Shown here: piece after piece, positions 27,971 to 36,788 of the stretch | How positions within the stretch are numbered: the stretch's first letter is position 1 | How the letters are laid out: every line of letters begins with the position of its first letter | Source: DATILL01 sp035476575 | GTDB taxonomy: Bacteria > Actinomycetota > Actinomycetes > Mycobacteriales > JACQDL01 | Reading direction: 5' to 3' | NCBI GenBank assembly: GCA_035476575.1 | Contig: DATILL010000137.1 | Coordinates: forward strand, 1-64,000 | Length of the DNA stretch: 64,000 nt | Notes under the pieces: generated by a model | The model's database searches: none | Told to the model about the DNA's origin: nothing | The model's input: the letters and a program-made list of their open reading frames with translations, nothing else | Translations under genes and position numbers: made by a program

Positions 27971-28231
27971 CGGGCCCCTCCGCCTCGCCTGCCTGCTCTC
28001 CGGTTACCTACTGTCCAGATTTCCACGCTATCTAATCCCTCGTCGTTCTCTCAGCCGGGCAGCGCGGGATTCGCCGGGATTGAGTGCGGACGACCTAGAT
28101 CGGTCGGTGTATGACCAGGCAGAGCGAAGTCTTCTTCTTACCGACGCGGTGCCGATACATCGTGGCGCAGGCGCGGAAACCAGGGTGCGTAAGGCTGAAA
28201 CGGCACATACCTCTCACCCCTCGGAGGATCC

Positions 28232-28891
28232 GTGTTCCGTTTCCACGCCCCGACCCGACGCCGATGGCTCGCCTTGGCCGGCGCCGCTCTGATCGCCGTC
28301 GCTCCGGCCCTGACGTTAGCCACCCCCGCCGACGCGACCCCGCCGAACATCCCCGGCAAAACCACTGCCCAGGCGGAGCTCGATGTGCTGACGGTCGCCT
28401 CCGAGGGCTCGATGAGCGGGTACTCCCGCGACCTGTTCCCGCACTGGGTCACGATTTCCGGCACCTGCAACACCCGCGAGACCGTCCTCAAGCGCGACGG
28501 CACGAACGTCGTCGTCAACAGCTCCTGTGCCGCTGTCTCCGGGTCGTGGTACAGCCCGTACGACGGCGCCACGTGGACCCTCGCGTCCGACGTGGACATC
28601 GACCACATAGTGCCGTTGGCCGAGGCATGGCGTTCCGGGGCCAGCTCCTGGACCACCAGCACGCGCCAGTCCTTTGCCAACGACCTCGCCGACCCGCAGC
28701 TCATCGCGGTCACCGACAACGTCAACCAGGCCAAGGGTGACCAGGACCCGTCCACCTGGCAGCCGCCGTTGTCGTCGTACCGCTGCACGTACTCCAAGAT
28801 ATGGATCCAGTCGAAGTACCACTGGGGGCTGAGGCTCCAGGCCAGCGAGAAGACCGCGCTGCAGGCCATGCTCAACACCTGTTTCTCCTGA
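28232..28891 (+). CDS. Secreted HNH/DUF1524-type nuclease
   Basis: The 219 residues start with a basic signal (RRRWLALAGAALIAVAPALTLATPADA). The nuclease core follows: DIDHIVPLAEAWRSGA and, 45 residues later, ADPQLIAVTDNVNQAKGDQDP. The DHxxP and N..K/D pattern matches the DUF1524 HNH family found in extracellular actinobacterial nucleases. Two Cys pairs probably form disulfides. The GTG start has a GGAGG site. It is divergent from the ABC-like operon across 260 bases. Confidence 0.88.
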   Translation: MFRFHAPTRRRWLALAGAALIAVAPALTLATPADATPPNIPGKTTAQAELDVLTVASEGSMSGYSRDLFPHWVTISGTCNTRETVLKRDGTNVVVNSSCAAVSGSWYSPYDGATWTLASDVDIDHIVPLAEAWRSGASSWTTSTRQSFANDLADPQLIAVTDNVNQAKGDQDPSTWQPPLSSYRCTYSKIWIQSKYHWGLRLQASEKTALQAMLNTCFS

Positions 28892-29102
28892 CCTGGGCGG
28901 TCCAGGTCGCGGCGGGGGTGGCCGAGCAGCCCGCTGCGAGATGTTTGGCGGATACAGCTTGGCTACCTTCGCCCTGGACACGCGGGGGCGGAGGTAGTCC
29001 GGGCCTCACGTTTCTCCTCGCGCAGGTCAGTCACCACACCTTGCACGCGCGTTTGCCGGCCGCTAGAGGCCAGCGGGGCGCACCGGGCGGCGCTGATGGG
29101 GA

Positions 29103-29384
29103 TCAGGCGCTGATGAAGTTTTCGATGTCGTCCAGGACCGAGATCGTGACGACTACATCCAGCGGAGAGTCGGAGTCGGCGTGCAGGTGGAACTCGACAC
29201 CGCCATCGCCACCCTCCGGATCGTGCGGGCCGACGTTGGTCACGTAAACGTTGGCCTCACCAAGGTGGGGTCGACCCTCCAGGACGCCGAAGATCCCTCC
29301 CGCGGGTTCCACTCGGCCGGGAGAAATCACTGATCTCGGGATAAAGAGACCACGAATCAGGGATTTCGTGGTTCGGTCGTTCAC
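29103..29384 (-). CDS. Small unknown protein
   Basis: Up to 93 residues. The C-terminal half looks truly coding (EANVYVTNVGPHDPEGG, then VEFHLHADSDSPLDVVV) and may form a small beta sandwich. The first ~25 residues are doubtful, since they overlap an inverted repeat at 29323-29372; a GTG near 29314 is an alternative start. I do not recognise it. Confidence 0.5.
   Translation of the reverse strand: MNDRTTKSLIRGLFIPRSVISPGRVEPAGGIFGVLEGRPHLGEANVYVTNVGPHDPEGGDGGVEFHLHADSDSPLDVVVTISVLDDIENFISA
29323..29372. repeat. Nested inverted repeats in an AT-richer patch
   Basis: GAAATCACTGAT (29323-29334) pairs with ATCAGGGATTTC (29356-29367) with one mismatch. Inside the right side, ACCACGAA (29349-29356) pairs with TTCGTGGT (29365-29372). 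The patch is less GC-rich than its surroundings. It could be a recombination site remnant or operator. Confidence 0.45.
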
Positions 29385-29433
29385 CGACCCGGGAGCGGCG
29401 CGCCCATCGGCGGCGAGGTTGCCAAAGTTCCGG

Positions 29434-29559
29434 GTGAGCGAGATGAACTACGACTGGCACGGCGGGTACCGCGACACCCAGGTCTGGGACAAGCTCCCCG
29501 ACGGGACGTGGAAGTCGGAGGCAGGTGGCGCCGTCAAGGTCCTCAAGTTCACCTCCTGA
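29434..29559 (+). pseudogene. C-terminal gene fragment
   Basis: About 41 codons ending at 29559 read as a plausible protein end (MNYDWHGGYRDTQVWDKL, then GAVKVLKFTS). No matching upstream domain exists in this frame, so it is likely a remnant of a longer gene. It overlaps the 3' end of the next minus-strand gene by 11 bases. Confidence 0.35.
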
Positions 29560-30178
29560 ACCGCCGTTCCGAGCCCGGAGCCATGCTCGGCAGCCGGCGG
29601 GCGAGGGGGTCCCGGGGGGAGGGGCGCACGGTCGGGTCTTGGCCGAGCGGGGAGCTTGGCTTAGGCCAGAGCTCGACGGCGTCGAACTCGGTCCGGTCGG
29701 AGTCCCACCGCCAGATGCCGCCGCCGACCGGGTTGCCCCGACCACCGGGCTTGTACGGGTAGACGGTCACCAGCTCTGCACCGTCGGGAGCCGGGTCCAC
29801 ATGCCAGCCGGCGGACAGCGCTCGCCCAACCGAGCGCTTCAGCCCGCGGACCAGCCGGGCCTGTAGGTCGTGCGGCAGGTCGGTAAACCGGACCGGCGGC
29901 GTCAGCTCGGGCGGTGGCTCGTCCGCCGGCAGCCCGATCGCGTCGGCGAGCGAGTCGAGCTCGTCGATGAGGTAGAGATCCGACCGCCACTGGCCTGGCC
30001 ATACCGCATACAGCCGGGTCTCGCCGGAGCGGGCGCGCTGCAGGGCCGCCTGGAGGTCCTCCACCTGACGGCACTCGTCGAGTCCGTCGTCGCGGTGCTC
30101 GATGTAACAGATCCGGCCCGGTCCACCGTAGGGGAACCGGCCTTCGGTCTCGCTCGACCTGCGGGCCTCCTCGGTCAT
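29549..30178 (-). CDS. Unknown cytoplasmic protein
   Basis: The 209-residue protein starts MTEEARRSSETEG and has a well-conserved-looking core: GRICYIEHRDDGLDEC, RLYAVWPGQWRSDLYLIDEL and GGIWRWDSDRTEFDAVELWP. No signal or membrane segment is visible. The Trp-rich, acidic make-up recalls small immunity-type or inhibitor proteins, but this is only an impression. The start lacks a clear ribosome site. Confidence 0.65.
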   Translation of the reverse strand: MTEEARRSSETEGRFPYGGPGRICYIEHRDDGLDECRQVEDLQAALQRARSGETRLYAVWPGQWRSDLYLIDELDSLADAIGLPADEPPPELTPPVRFTDLPHDLQARLVRGLKRSVGRALSAGWHVDPAPDGAELVTVYPYKPGGRGNPVGGGIWRWDSDRTEFDAVELWPKPSSPLGQDPTVRPSPRDPLARRLPSMAPGSERRFRR

Positions 30179-30519
30179 GAACGTCGGACGTTCCGTGGGT
30201 ACGTCGGACTCGGGGCGCCCTCGTCGGCGAAACACACGAGGGTGGGCTCGGCTGCGTCGCAGGCCGTGCCGTCGTACGGCGGCAGACCCGCCAGCCGCCG
30301 TCCCTCGACCACGTGCCCTCCTTCCCCTTTTCGAGCCCCGCCAGCCCGATATAAGACTCCGGCCAGCGCGATACTTCGAGCAATGCTCGGCTCTGATAGT
30401 TACCCGGCGTATGACGCCCTCGGCTGCCTTGCCCGAACCGCATCCGGTGACCGACCCGGCATGATGTGATGTCGGTGTCCCGATCGAACCCCGGGACCGA
30501 CACTCGCAGGAGTCCGACG
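30179..30519. other. Divergent intergenic region, no gene seen
   Basis: 341 bases between two divergent genes. It contains a small palindrome CGAGCAATGCTCG near 30377 and AT-richer hexamers that could be promoters. No frame shows coding character. Confidence 0.5.
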
Positions 30520-31554
30520 GTGCCGAGCCCCCCGAGCGCCCAGTGCGGCCGTCCGGTCGACCGCACCCAGGACTTCTGCACGAGCCGCGGCTACTACACG
30601 GCGTGGGACCGGACCATGGTCGTGCCGCCGAGCCCGCCCCCACCGCCGGGCGGGCACCCGCCCGGCGCCCGCACCACCCCCGACGCGCTGCCGCCGCGGC
30701 AGCCCCGGCAGTCCCCGGTCGTCCGGCCGGCACAGCCGCCACCTCGGCCGATCGCCGGACCGACCCTCGTCTGCCCAGCCTGCGGCCAGGTCAACCCGGC
30801 CAGCCGCTCGTTCTGCACCCGCTGCGCGGCCCGGTTCGGGCAGCCAGCGGCGCCGTACCCGCCGGCTGAGCCCGCGTCCCGCCCGCGCCGTCGGCTCAGT
30901 CCCGCGGTGGTGCTGGCGGCCGTGCTCGCGGTCGGGCTGGTGATCGTCGCGGTCGTGCTCGGCACGGCCGGCGGTGACGGTGGTGCGCCGCCGGGGGGAC
31001 TCGACGCGACGACTGGGGCGGGCAGCCCGACCGGCACCGCCGAACCGACCGCGGCGACAGCCGGGTCGGCGTCCGGGGCAACGCCCGGTACGGAGCCGAC
31101 CCGGGTGGACCCGGCCACCCTCAACGCCGAGGCCAGCAGCGAGCTGCCACCGGATCCCCGGCTCGGGCTGTCGTACTCGGTCCACAACACCCTCGACGGC
31201 GACCGGAGCACCGCGTGGAACAGCAACGGCGCCGCGGTCGGCACCGGTGTCGGCCAGGTGCTCACCTACCGCTTCGCCACCAAGGTCCACCTGGTCCGGA
31301 TCGAGCTGGTCAACGGCTACGTCAAGACGAACACGCTGTTCACCGAGAACGGCCGGATCCGAGGGCTGGCCGTCCGGACCGACGCCGGCACCGCCGAGCT
31401 CACCGTGCGGGACGGCAAGAACCGGCAGGGCATCGACCAGGACCTCGGGACGACCGGGTCGGTCACGTTGACCGTGACCTCGGTCTACCCGGGCTTGCGG
31501 TACCCGGACCTGGCCCTCACCGAGATCACCTTTTACGCCGTCCCGGCGGGCTGA
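30520..31554 (+). CDS. Zinc-ribbon membrane protein with F5/8-type (discoidin-like) domain
   Basis: The frame opens with a half zinc ribbon (QCGRPVDRTQDFC). A Pro-rich linker, a full ribbon CPACGQ...FCTRCA (~90-108) and one membrane helix (VVLAAVLAVGLVIVAVVLG) follow. An external beta domain (~225-344) then begins NTLDGDRSTAWNS, as in galactose-binding/NADase-associated F5/8 domains. The GTG at 30520 has AGGAG seven bases before; earlier in-frame starts lack one. It is likely a surface sensor or glycan binder. Confidence 0.85.
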   Translation: MPSPPSAQCGRPVDRTQDFCTSRGYYTAWDRTMVVPPSPPPPPGGHPPGARTTPDALPPRQPRQSPVVRPAQPPPRPIAGPTLVCPACGQVNPASRSFCTRCAARFGQPAAPYPPAEPASRPRRRLSPAVVLAAVLAVGLVIVAVVLGTAGGDGGAPPGGLDATTGAGSPTGTAEPTAATAGSASGATPGTEPTRVDPATLNAEASSELPPDPRLGLSYSVHNTLDGDRSTAWNSNGAAVGTGVGQVLTYRFATKVHLVRIELVNGYVKTNTLFTENGRIRGLAVRTDAGTAELTVRDGKNRQGIDQDLGTTGSVTLTVTSVYPGLRYPDLALTEITFYAVPAG

Positions 31555-31584
31555 GCCGTGGCGATCAGAGTGGGGTGCTGAGCC

Positions 31585-32586
31585 ATGCCGATCAGGCTGG
31601 GGTACAAGGCGTCGGCGGAGCAGTTCGGCCCGCGGGAGCTGGTCGAGCTCGCCGTGCGGGCCGAGACGGCCGGGCTGGACAGCGTGCTGGTCAGCGACCA
31701 TTTCCTGCCCTGGCGGCACCACGGCGGGCACGCGCCGCACTCGCTGGTCTGGCTGGGCGCGGCCGGCGAGCGGACCTCGCGGGTGCTGCTCGGCACCAGC
31801 GTGCTGACGCCGACGTTCCGCCACTCACCGCCGCTGGTGGCGCAGGCGTTCGCGACGCTGGGCTGCCTGTGCCCGGGCCGGGTGCTGCTCGGCGTGGGCA
31901 CCGGCGAGGCGATGAACGAGGTCGCCGTCACCGGCCTCGACTGGCCGGACTTTCGCGAGCGGTGGGCCCGGCTGCGCGAGGCGGTCACGCTGATCCGGGC
32001 GCTGTGGCGGGGTGAGCGGGTGTCCTTCGACGGCACGTACTACCGGACCGTCAACGCGATGCTGTACGACGTACCGGCCGAACCGGTCCCGATCTACGTC
32101 GCGGCCGGCGGCCCGCAGATGGCGAAGTACGCCGGCCGGGTGGGCGACGGGCTCATCTGTACCAGCGGCAAGGGGATGGAGCTGTACCGGGACTCGCTGC
32201 TGCCCGCGGTGGACGAGGGCCTGGCCGCGGCCGGCCGGGCGCCGGGCTCGATCGACCGGATGATCGAGATCAAGCTGTCCTTCGACATCGACCCGGCGCT
32301 GGCCCTGGAGAACACCCGCTTCTGGGCGCCGCTGGCGCTCTCGGCGGCGCAGAAGTCTGGGCTGGACGACCCGCTGGAGCTGGAGCGGGCCGGTGATGCG
32401 CTGCCCATCGAGCAGGTTGCCGGGCGATGGATCGTGTCGTCCGACCCGGACGAGGCGGTGACCAGGGTCAGGGAGTACGTCGAGGCGGGGCTGGAGCACC
32501 TGGTCTTCCACGCGCCGGGGCACGACCAGCCGCGGTTCCTCGCACAGTTCGCCGAGCACCTGCTGCCCCGGCTGCGCGCGCTTTGA
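31585..32586 (+). CDS. fgd: F420-dependent glucose-6-phosphate dehydrogenase
   Basis: The 333-residue protein follows mycobacterial Fgd nearly motif by motif: LGYKASAEQFGPRELVELAV, VSDHFLPWRHHGGHAPHSL (catalytic His), LLGTSVLTPTFRHSP, GVGTGEAMNE (catalytic Glu) and LVFHAPGHDQPRFL. It oxidises glucose-6-phosphate and reduces coenzyme F420, so the organism must make F420. The ATG at 31585 follows the upstream gene by 30 bases and may be co-transcribed. Confidence 0.95.
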   Translation: MPIRLGYKASAEQFGPRELVELAVRAETAGLDSVLVSDHFLPWRHHGGHAPHSLVWLGAAGERTSRVLLGTSVLTPTFRHSPPLVAQAFATLGCLCPGRVLLGVGTGEAMNEVAVTGLDWPDFRERWARLREAVTLIRALWRGERVSFDGTYYRTVNAMLYDVPAEPVPIYVAAGGPQMAKYAGRVGDGLICTSGKGMELYRDSLLPAVDEGLAAAGRAPGSIDRMIEIKLSFDIDPALALENTRFWAPLALSAAQKSGLDDPLELERAGDALPIEQVAGRWIVSSDPDEAVTRVREYVEAGLEHLVFHAPGHDQPRFLAQFAEHLLPRLRAL

Positions 32587-32596
32587 CCGGCGCGCC

Positions 32597-32655
32597 CGCT
32601 GGTCGGCGCGCGCTCTGGTCGGCGTGCCGCTGGTCGGCGTGCCGCTGGTCGGCTG
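32597..32655. repeat. Four tandem copies of a 15-16 base unit
   Basis: CTGGTCGGC recurs at 32599, 32615, 32630 and 32645 with flanking GTGCCG. It lies between the convergent stops of fgd and the next minus-strand gene. It is a GC-rich microsatellite. Confidence 0.85.
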
Positions 32656-32661
32656 CCAGGG

Positions 32662-32940
32662 CTACTCCGGCCCTTCGAGCACGCGTAGCCGGCGTACGAC
32701 GAGATCGTCCACCTCCAGCGAGCCGATCCTGAGCTCCCGGACCGCCGCCGAGCGGATGACCAGCCACCCGATCCGGACGGCGCCGACCGCGAGCGCCCCG
32801 AGCGCCACCACGCCGAGCGCGGCCGTCAGCACGGCGCCGAACCCGACCGCTTCCGCCCCGGCCGCGCTGGCACCGGTCGCGGCCGCGCCGACCGCTGTCG
32901 CACCTGTCCTCGTTGTGGCTGCTGTCGTCTCGTCTCCCAT
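32662..32940 (-). CDS. Small Ala-rich membrane protein
   Basis: The 92 residues comprise an Ala/Thr/Gly-rich N-terminus, one hydrophobic helix (GAVLTAALGVVALGALAVGA) and a C-terminal pattern RELRIGSLEVDDLVVRRLRVLE with hydrophobic/acidic alternation. The ATG at 32940 has GGGAGGA upstream. The pattern is familiar from actinobacterial hypothetical proteins, but no function is known. Confidence 0.75.
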   Translation of the reverse strand: MGDETTAATTRTGATAVGAAATGASAAGAEAVGFGAVLTAALGVVALGALAVGAVRIGWLVIRSAAVRELRIGSLEVDDLVVRRLRVLEGPE

Positions 32941-33046
32941 GGCCGGATTTCCTCCCGCGAGCGTGCCGGCGCGCATTCTGTCGGGAGCATTCTCCCGGAC
33001 GCGGCCGGCCTCGGGTTCGGTCGCGCTGCCGGCTCGCCTGGACGGA

Positions 33047-33504
33047 CTAACGCGCGACGGCTTCCCAGGACACGTCCGGCCTCCGCGGTACGGCGGGCTC
33101 GGTCCGGATGCCGCCGTACCGGGTGCGGGCCGCCTGCGCGGTCAGGCCCAGTGCCCGGCCCAGCTCGCTCCAGCCGCCGCCGTCCCTGTCGACCAGCACG
33201 GCCAGCGTGATCAGCTCGTTCACCAGCCGCCGGAACCCGATCACGGCCGTGGTGAGCCCGACGTCCGCCGGCCATTCCGGCGGCCCGGCCCCCCGTTCGA
33301 GGAACGTGCTCAGCGCCGTCGCGGTCACTGCCAGCCGGTTCGCGCACTCCGCCAGCATCTCCCGTGGCTCGCCGACGATCGGGGCGGCGGCCGGCGCTCG
33401 ATGCCAGGCCCGGTACGCCGCCTGCCGGCATGCGACAGAGCAGTACCGACGCTGGCGTGCACCAGCGATGGGACGACCGCAAACGGGCAGGCGCGATAGG
33501 GCAC
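33047..33504 (-). CDS. Zinc-finger/HTH protein, probably frameshifted near its start
   Basis: The main frame has YCSVACRQAAYRAW, half of a CxxC...CxxxC zinc finger, and a C-terminal helix-turn-helix-like SELGRALGLTAQAARTRY. In this frame only VCGRP precedes it. Shifting by one base near 33484 joins a GTG at 33504 (VPYRAC) to give CPVCGRP, restoring four Cys. So a one-base deletion, real or a sequencing error, is likely. Without the shift a TTG at 33526 could start it. Confidence 0.65.
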
Positions 33505-33563
33505 GCCACCAGAGAGTAATCGGCAAATGCGGAAAGTAACCGCAGCCGAGCAACCAGCGACCC

Positions 33564-33701
33564 CCGTGTGGTCACCACTCGGCGTTGTGGGCACCTCTCG
33601 TTGCCCGAGCGCACCGTGTGGTGACCACTCGGCGTTGTGGTGACCTCTGGTTCCCCGGAGACCCCGTTAGGTGACCACTCGGCGTTGTGGTGACCACATC
33701 T
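33564..33701. repeat. GGTNACC array, copy R3
   Basis: Heptamers start at 33570, 33589 (degenerate GGGCACC), 33620, 33639, 33670 and 33689, with intervals 19, 31, 19, 31, 19. Three direct ~40-base units share ACTCGGCGTTGTGG between the paired sites. It lies in a divergent gap between the zinc-finger gene and a Pro-rich small gene. Confidence 0.9.
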
Positions 33702-33798
33702 GGGCGGGGGATGGGCGGGTGCGGTAAGTTGATCTACTTCAGGCTGGCCAGGTTTTGTCCCCCGGGTCACCGGGCAGGCCGTCGTACGGAGGTGTGTC

Positions 33799-34023
33799 AT
33801 GACCCGACCCGGAGATCCGTTGCCGGTGCCGCCCCCACCTGAGCCGTTCCCGCCGCATCCGGTCGACCCGGTCCCCCCGTCGCCCGCGCCGGATCCCGTT
33901 CCACCTGGCCCGGCGCCGGACCCCATCCCGCCCGAGCCCGACCCGGACCCGATCCCGCCCGCGCCGGCGCCGGACCCGGCGCCGCCCGCGCCGAACCTCG
34001 GCACCGGCCTCGACCCAGCCTGA
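33799..34023 (+). CDS. Proline-rich 74-residue protein
   Basis: The protein is mostly repeats of PxPDPxPP (e.g. PAPDPVPPGPAPDPIPPEPD) with acidic residues. It has a strong GGAGG site seven bases before the ATG. It has no membrane segment. Similar Pro/Asp-rich short proteins occur in actinobacteria, but function is unknown. The low-complexity sequence leaves some doubt that it is expressed. Confidence 0.55.
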   Translation: MTRPGDPLPVPPPPEPFPPHPVDPVPPSPAPDPVPPGPAPDPIPPEPDPDPIPPAPAPDPAPPAPNLGTGLDPA

Positions 34024-34069
34024 CCCAGTCCGGGGGAAGGTCGCGCGGACCGCCGGGCAACGCCTTGTT

Positions 34070-34115
34070 TTGGCTCGTGCTCAGCAAGCTCATATAGTTG
34101 CATTGCACAAGCAAC
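34070..34115 (+). promoter_or_regulatory. Promoter and operator of the MarR-MFS operon
   Basis: TTGGCT (34070-34075) and TATAGT (34093-34098) are 17 bases apart. The dyad GTTGC-N9-GCAAC (34097-34115) overlaps the -10 end and probable start, which suits repression by the downstream MarR protein. Confidence 0.65.
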
Positions 34116-34129
34116 CAAGCGAGGTGGGC

Positions 34130-34600
34130 GTGACCCTCTACGCGGAGCTGGCACACGAGCTCGGCACGCTGATGCTCTCGGCTGACCGGACGGCCAGCCG
34201 AGAGCGGCACAGCTCGGCCGGCAACCTGGAGCGGATGGCCTACCACGCCCTGGACCGCCTCGCCGAGCACGGACCCATGCGTCCGAGCGCGCTGGCCGAG
34301 CTCGTCTGCCTCGACCTGTCGACCGTCAGCCGGCACCTGGCTGCGCTGGAGCGGGTCGGCTACGTCGAGCGCGAGCGCGACCCGGACGACGGCCGGGCGC
34401 AGCTTGTCCGGGTCAGCGAGCGGGGCGTGGCCAAGCTGGCGGCGGTGCGGTCCTGGCGGCGCGACCGGATGCGCTCGCTGGTGGGGCACTGGCCAGCCGC
34501 GGACCGCCAGGAGCTGGTCCGGTTGCTCAGCCAGCTCAACGTCGAGCTGCGTCGGGTCGAACACGCCAGAGACATCACCCGAGACAGGGGAGCCCGGTGA
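34130..34600 (+). CDS. MarR family repressor of the adjacent efflux gene
   Basis: The 156-residue protein has a winged helix with ALAELVCLDLSTVSRHLAALERVGYVERERDPDDGRAQ, the MarR recognition helix and wing. The GTG at 34130 has GAGGTG upstream; the longer frame from 34070 would include the promoter. Its stop overlaps the MFS start (GTGA). It probably controls both genes through the dyad at 34097. Confidence 0.92.
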   Translation: MTLYAELAHELGTLMLSADRTASRERHSSAGNLERMAYHALDRLAEHGPMRPSALAELVCLDLSTVSRHLAALERVGYVERERDPDDGRAQLVRVSERGVAKLAAVRSWRRDRMRSLVGHWPAADRQELVRLLSQLNVELRRVEHARDITRDRGAR

Positions 34601-36093
34601 GCACATCGGTCGAGCAGCACCGACCCGAGCTAGCACACAGAGAAATCATGGTCATCTTCAGCGGCCTGCTGGCCGGTATGTTCCTGGCCGCGCTGGACCA
34701 GAGCATCGTCGGCACCGCGATGAAGACGATCGTCACCGACCTCGGCGGCGCCGACAAGGTGATGTGGACCGTCGCGGCGTACCTCATCACCTCGACCGTG
34801 TCCACGCCGCTGTACGGCAAGCTGTCCGACCAGTACGGGCGGCGGCCCGTCTTCCAGTTCGTGATCGCGGTCTTCCTGCTCGGCTCGGTGCTCGGCGGGC
34901 TGAGCACGAACATGACCATGCTGGTCGTGGCCCGGGCCATCCAGGGGCTCGGCGGCGGCGGCCTGCTGTCGCTGGCGTTCACCATCATCGGCGACCTGGT
35001 CAGCCCGCGGGAGCGCGGCCGCTACTCCGGCTACTTCGGCGCCGTCTTCGCGACATCCTCGGTTGCCGGCCCGCTGCTCGGCGGCCTGCTCACCGACCAC
35101 CTGTCCTGGCACTGGGTCTTCTTCGTCAACATCCCGATCGGGGTCGTCGCGTGGTTCATCGTGGCGCGCAACCTGCGGCTGCCGCACACCCCGACCAAGC
35201 ACCGGATCGACTATCTCGGCGCGGCGCTGCTGGTCTCCGGCGTGAGCACGCTGCTGTTCACCATGGAGTGGGGTGGGAAGCCGGGCTGGGCCTGGGGCAG
35301 CGGCCGGGTTCTCGGCGTGGCGGCGGCCGGCGTCGTGCTCCTGGTCGCGTTCGGCTGGGTCGAGCACCGGGCCGCCGAGCCGATCCTGCCCCTGCGGCTG
35401 TTCCGCAACCGGACCTTCACCCTGGCCAACGCCTCGACGTTCGCCGTCGGCGCCGGCATGTTCGGCGCGATCCTGTACGTGCCGCTGTACCTCCAGTTCG
35501 TCCACGGGTTCTCCGCGACGGCGGCCGGCCTGCTGATGGTGCCGCTGATGGCGGGCATTGTGTCCGCCTCGGTCGGCAGCGGGCGGATGATCAGCCGGAC
35601 CGGCCGGTTCCGGATCTACCCGATCATCGGCTCGATGGTGACCGCCGTCGGCCTGGGGCTGCTGTCCACCCTGCGGCCGGGCACCCCGATCCTGGTGCTC
35701 GACGTGTTCATGGGGATCGTCGGGATCGGGATCGGGCTGACCATCCAGACCCTGGTGCTGGCCGTGCAGAACGACGCCGACCCGGGCGAGCTCGGTGTGG
35801 CAACCGGCTCGGTCACCTTCTTCCGGTCCCTGGGCGGCGCGTTCGGTACGGCGCTGTTCGGTGCGATCGTGAACGCCCGTACGACGTACCTGCCACCGGT
35901 CCGGATGCCGGACGGGCAGGTGGTGGCGGGCATCCCGGAGCCGGCCAGCTACACCGAGGCCCTCGCGACGGCGTTTGCGGTGGTCACGCCGTTCCTGCTC
36001 GTGTCGTTCGTGGTGACGCTGTTCATCAAGGCGCAACGGCTGCGCGCGGCCAGCCCGCTGCCTGTCGACGCGGAGCCCGCCGCGGTGGCCTGA
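34597..36093 (+). CDS. MFS drug efflux transporter, DHA2 type
   Basis: The 498 residues form about 14 helices. Motif A is SDQYGRRPVFQFVI, motif C is GAVFATSSVAGPLLGG, and the first helix has ALDQSIVGTAMKTI, as in EmrB/QacA exporters. It is translationally coupled to the MarR gene and ends before an 18-bp hairpin. Substrates are probably hydrophobic compounds that also release MarR. Confidence 0.93.
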   Translation: MSTSVEQHRPELAHREIMVIFSGLLAGMFLAALDQSIVGTAMKTIVTDLGGADKVMWTVAAYLITSTVSTPLYGKLSDQYGRRPVFQFVIAVFLLGSVLGGLSTNMTMLVVARAIQGLGGGGLLSLAFTIIGDLVSPRERGRYSGYFGAVFATSSVAGPLLGGLLTDHLSWHWVFFVNIPIGVVAWFIVARNLRLPHTPTKHRIDYLGAALLVSGVSTLLFTMEWGGKPGWAWGSGRVLGVAAAGVVLLVAFGWVEHRAAEPILPLRLFRNRTFTLANASTFAVGAGMFGAILYVPLYLQFVHGFSATAAGLLMVPLMAGIVSASVGSGRMISRTGRFRIYPIIGSMVTAVGLGLLSTLRPGTPILVLDVFMGIVGIGIGLTIQTLVLAVQNDADPGELGVATGSVTFFRSLGGAFGTALFGAIVNARTTYLPPVRMPDGQVVAGIPEPASYTEALATAFAVVTPFLLVSFVVTLFIKAQRLRAASPLPVDAEPAAVA

Positions 36094-36117
36094 ACCGCCC
36101 CTGACCGGCCCAGCACA

Positions 36118-36177
36118 TGTCGCGACGATCCGGTGCGACCCGCCCACGCCTGCGTGCTCCACCGGATCGTCGCGACA
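36118..36177. terminator. 18-bp perfect hairpin between convergent genes
   Basis: Arms 36118-36135 and 36160-36177 pair perfectly with a 24-base loop. It is between the MFS stop and the ppa stop. Like the hairpin at 15505 its outer end carries TGTCGC/GCGACA. Confidence 0.85.
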
Positions 36178-36205
36178 AGCGGGCGGGACGGGTGGAGGCG
36201 GGCGG

Positions 36206-36694
36206 TCAGTGGTCGCTGTCGGCGAGCCGCTGGCGGGATGTCAGGATCTCCGCCTCGGCCTCGCTGCGGCCCACCCAGGTGGCGCCCTCCACCGACTTGC
36301 CGGGCTCCAGGTCCTTGTAGACCTGGAAGAAGTGCTGGATCTCCAGCCGGTCGAACTCCGGCAGGTGATGGATGTCACGCAGGTGCTCCAGCCGGGGGTC
36401 GTTGGCCGGCACGCAGAGCACCTTGTCGTCGCCGCCCTTCTCGTCCTTCATCCGGAACATCCCGATTGCCCGGCACAGGATGAGGCAGCCGGGAAAGGTC
36501 GGCTCCTGGAGCAGCACCAGCGCGTCCAGCGGGTCGCCGTCGTCGCCGAGGGTGCCCTCGATGAAGCCGTAGTCCGCCGGGTACTGCGTCGCCGTGAACA
36601 GGGTGCGGTCCAGCCGCAGCCGGCCGGTCCGGTGGTCGAGCTCGTACTTGTTCCGCTGGCCCTTGGGAATCTCGATGAAGACATCGAACTCCAC
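36206..36694 (-). CDS. ppa: Inorganic pyrophosphatase
   Basis: The 162-residue soluble family I enzyme has IEIPKGQRNKYELDH, YPADYGFIEGTLGDDGDPLDA with the metal-binding Asp set, and VHYKDLEPGK-like VYKDLEPGKSVE. It hydrolyses PPi to drive biosynthesis. The GTG at 36694 is chosen because GGAGGAAG lies just before it and gives the family start (VEFDVFIEIPKG); the ATG five codons earlier has no ribosome site. Confidence 0.96.
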   Translation of the reverse strand: MEFDVFIEIPKGQRNKYELDHRTGRLRLDRTLFTATQYPADYGFIEGTLGDDGDPLDALVLLQEPTFPGCLILCRAIGMFRMKDEKGGDDKVLCVPANDPRLEHLRDIHHLPEFDRLEIQHFFQVYKDLEPGKSVEGATWVGRSEAEAEILTSRQRLADSDH

Positions 36695-36788
36695 AGTTGC
36701 TTCCTCCATCGAAAATCGGCGACCAGACTAGTGTGGACGACCGCGACCAGTGTGGACGACCGCGGCGACAGGCGGGTGAGGGGGAGTC

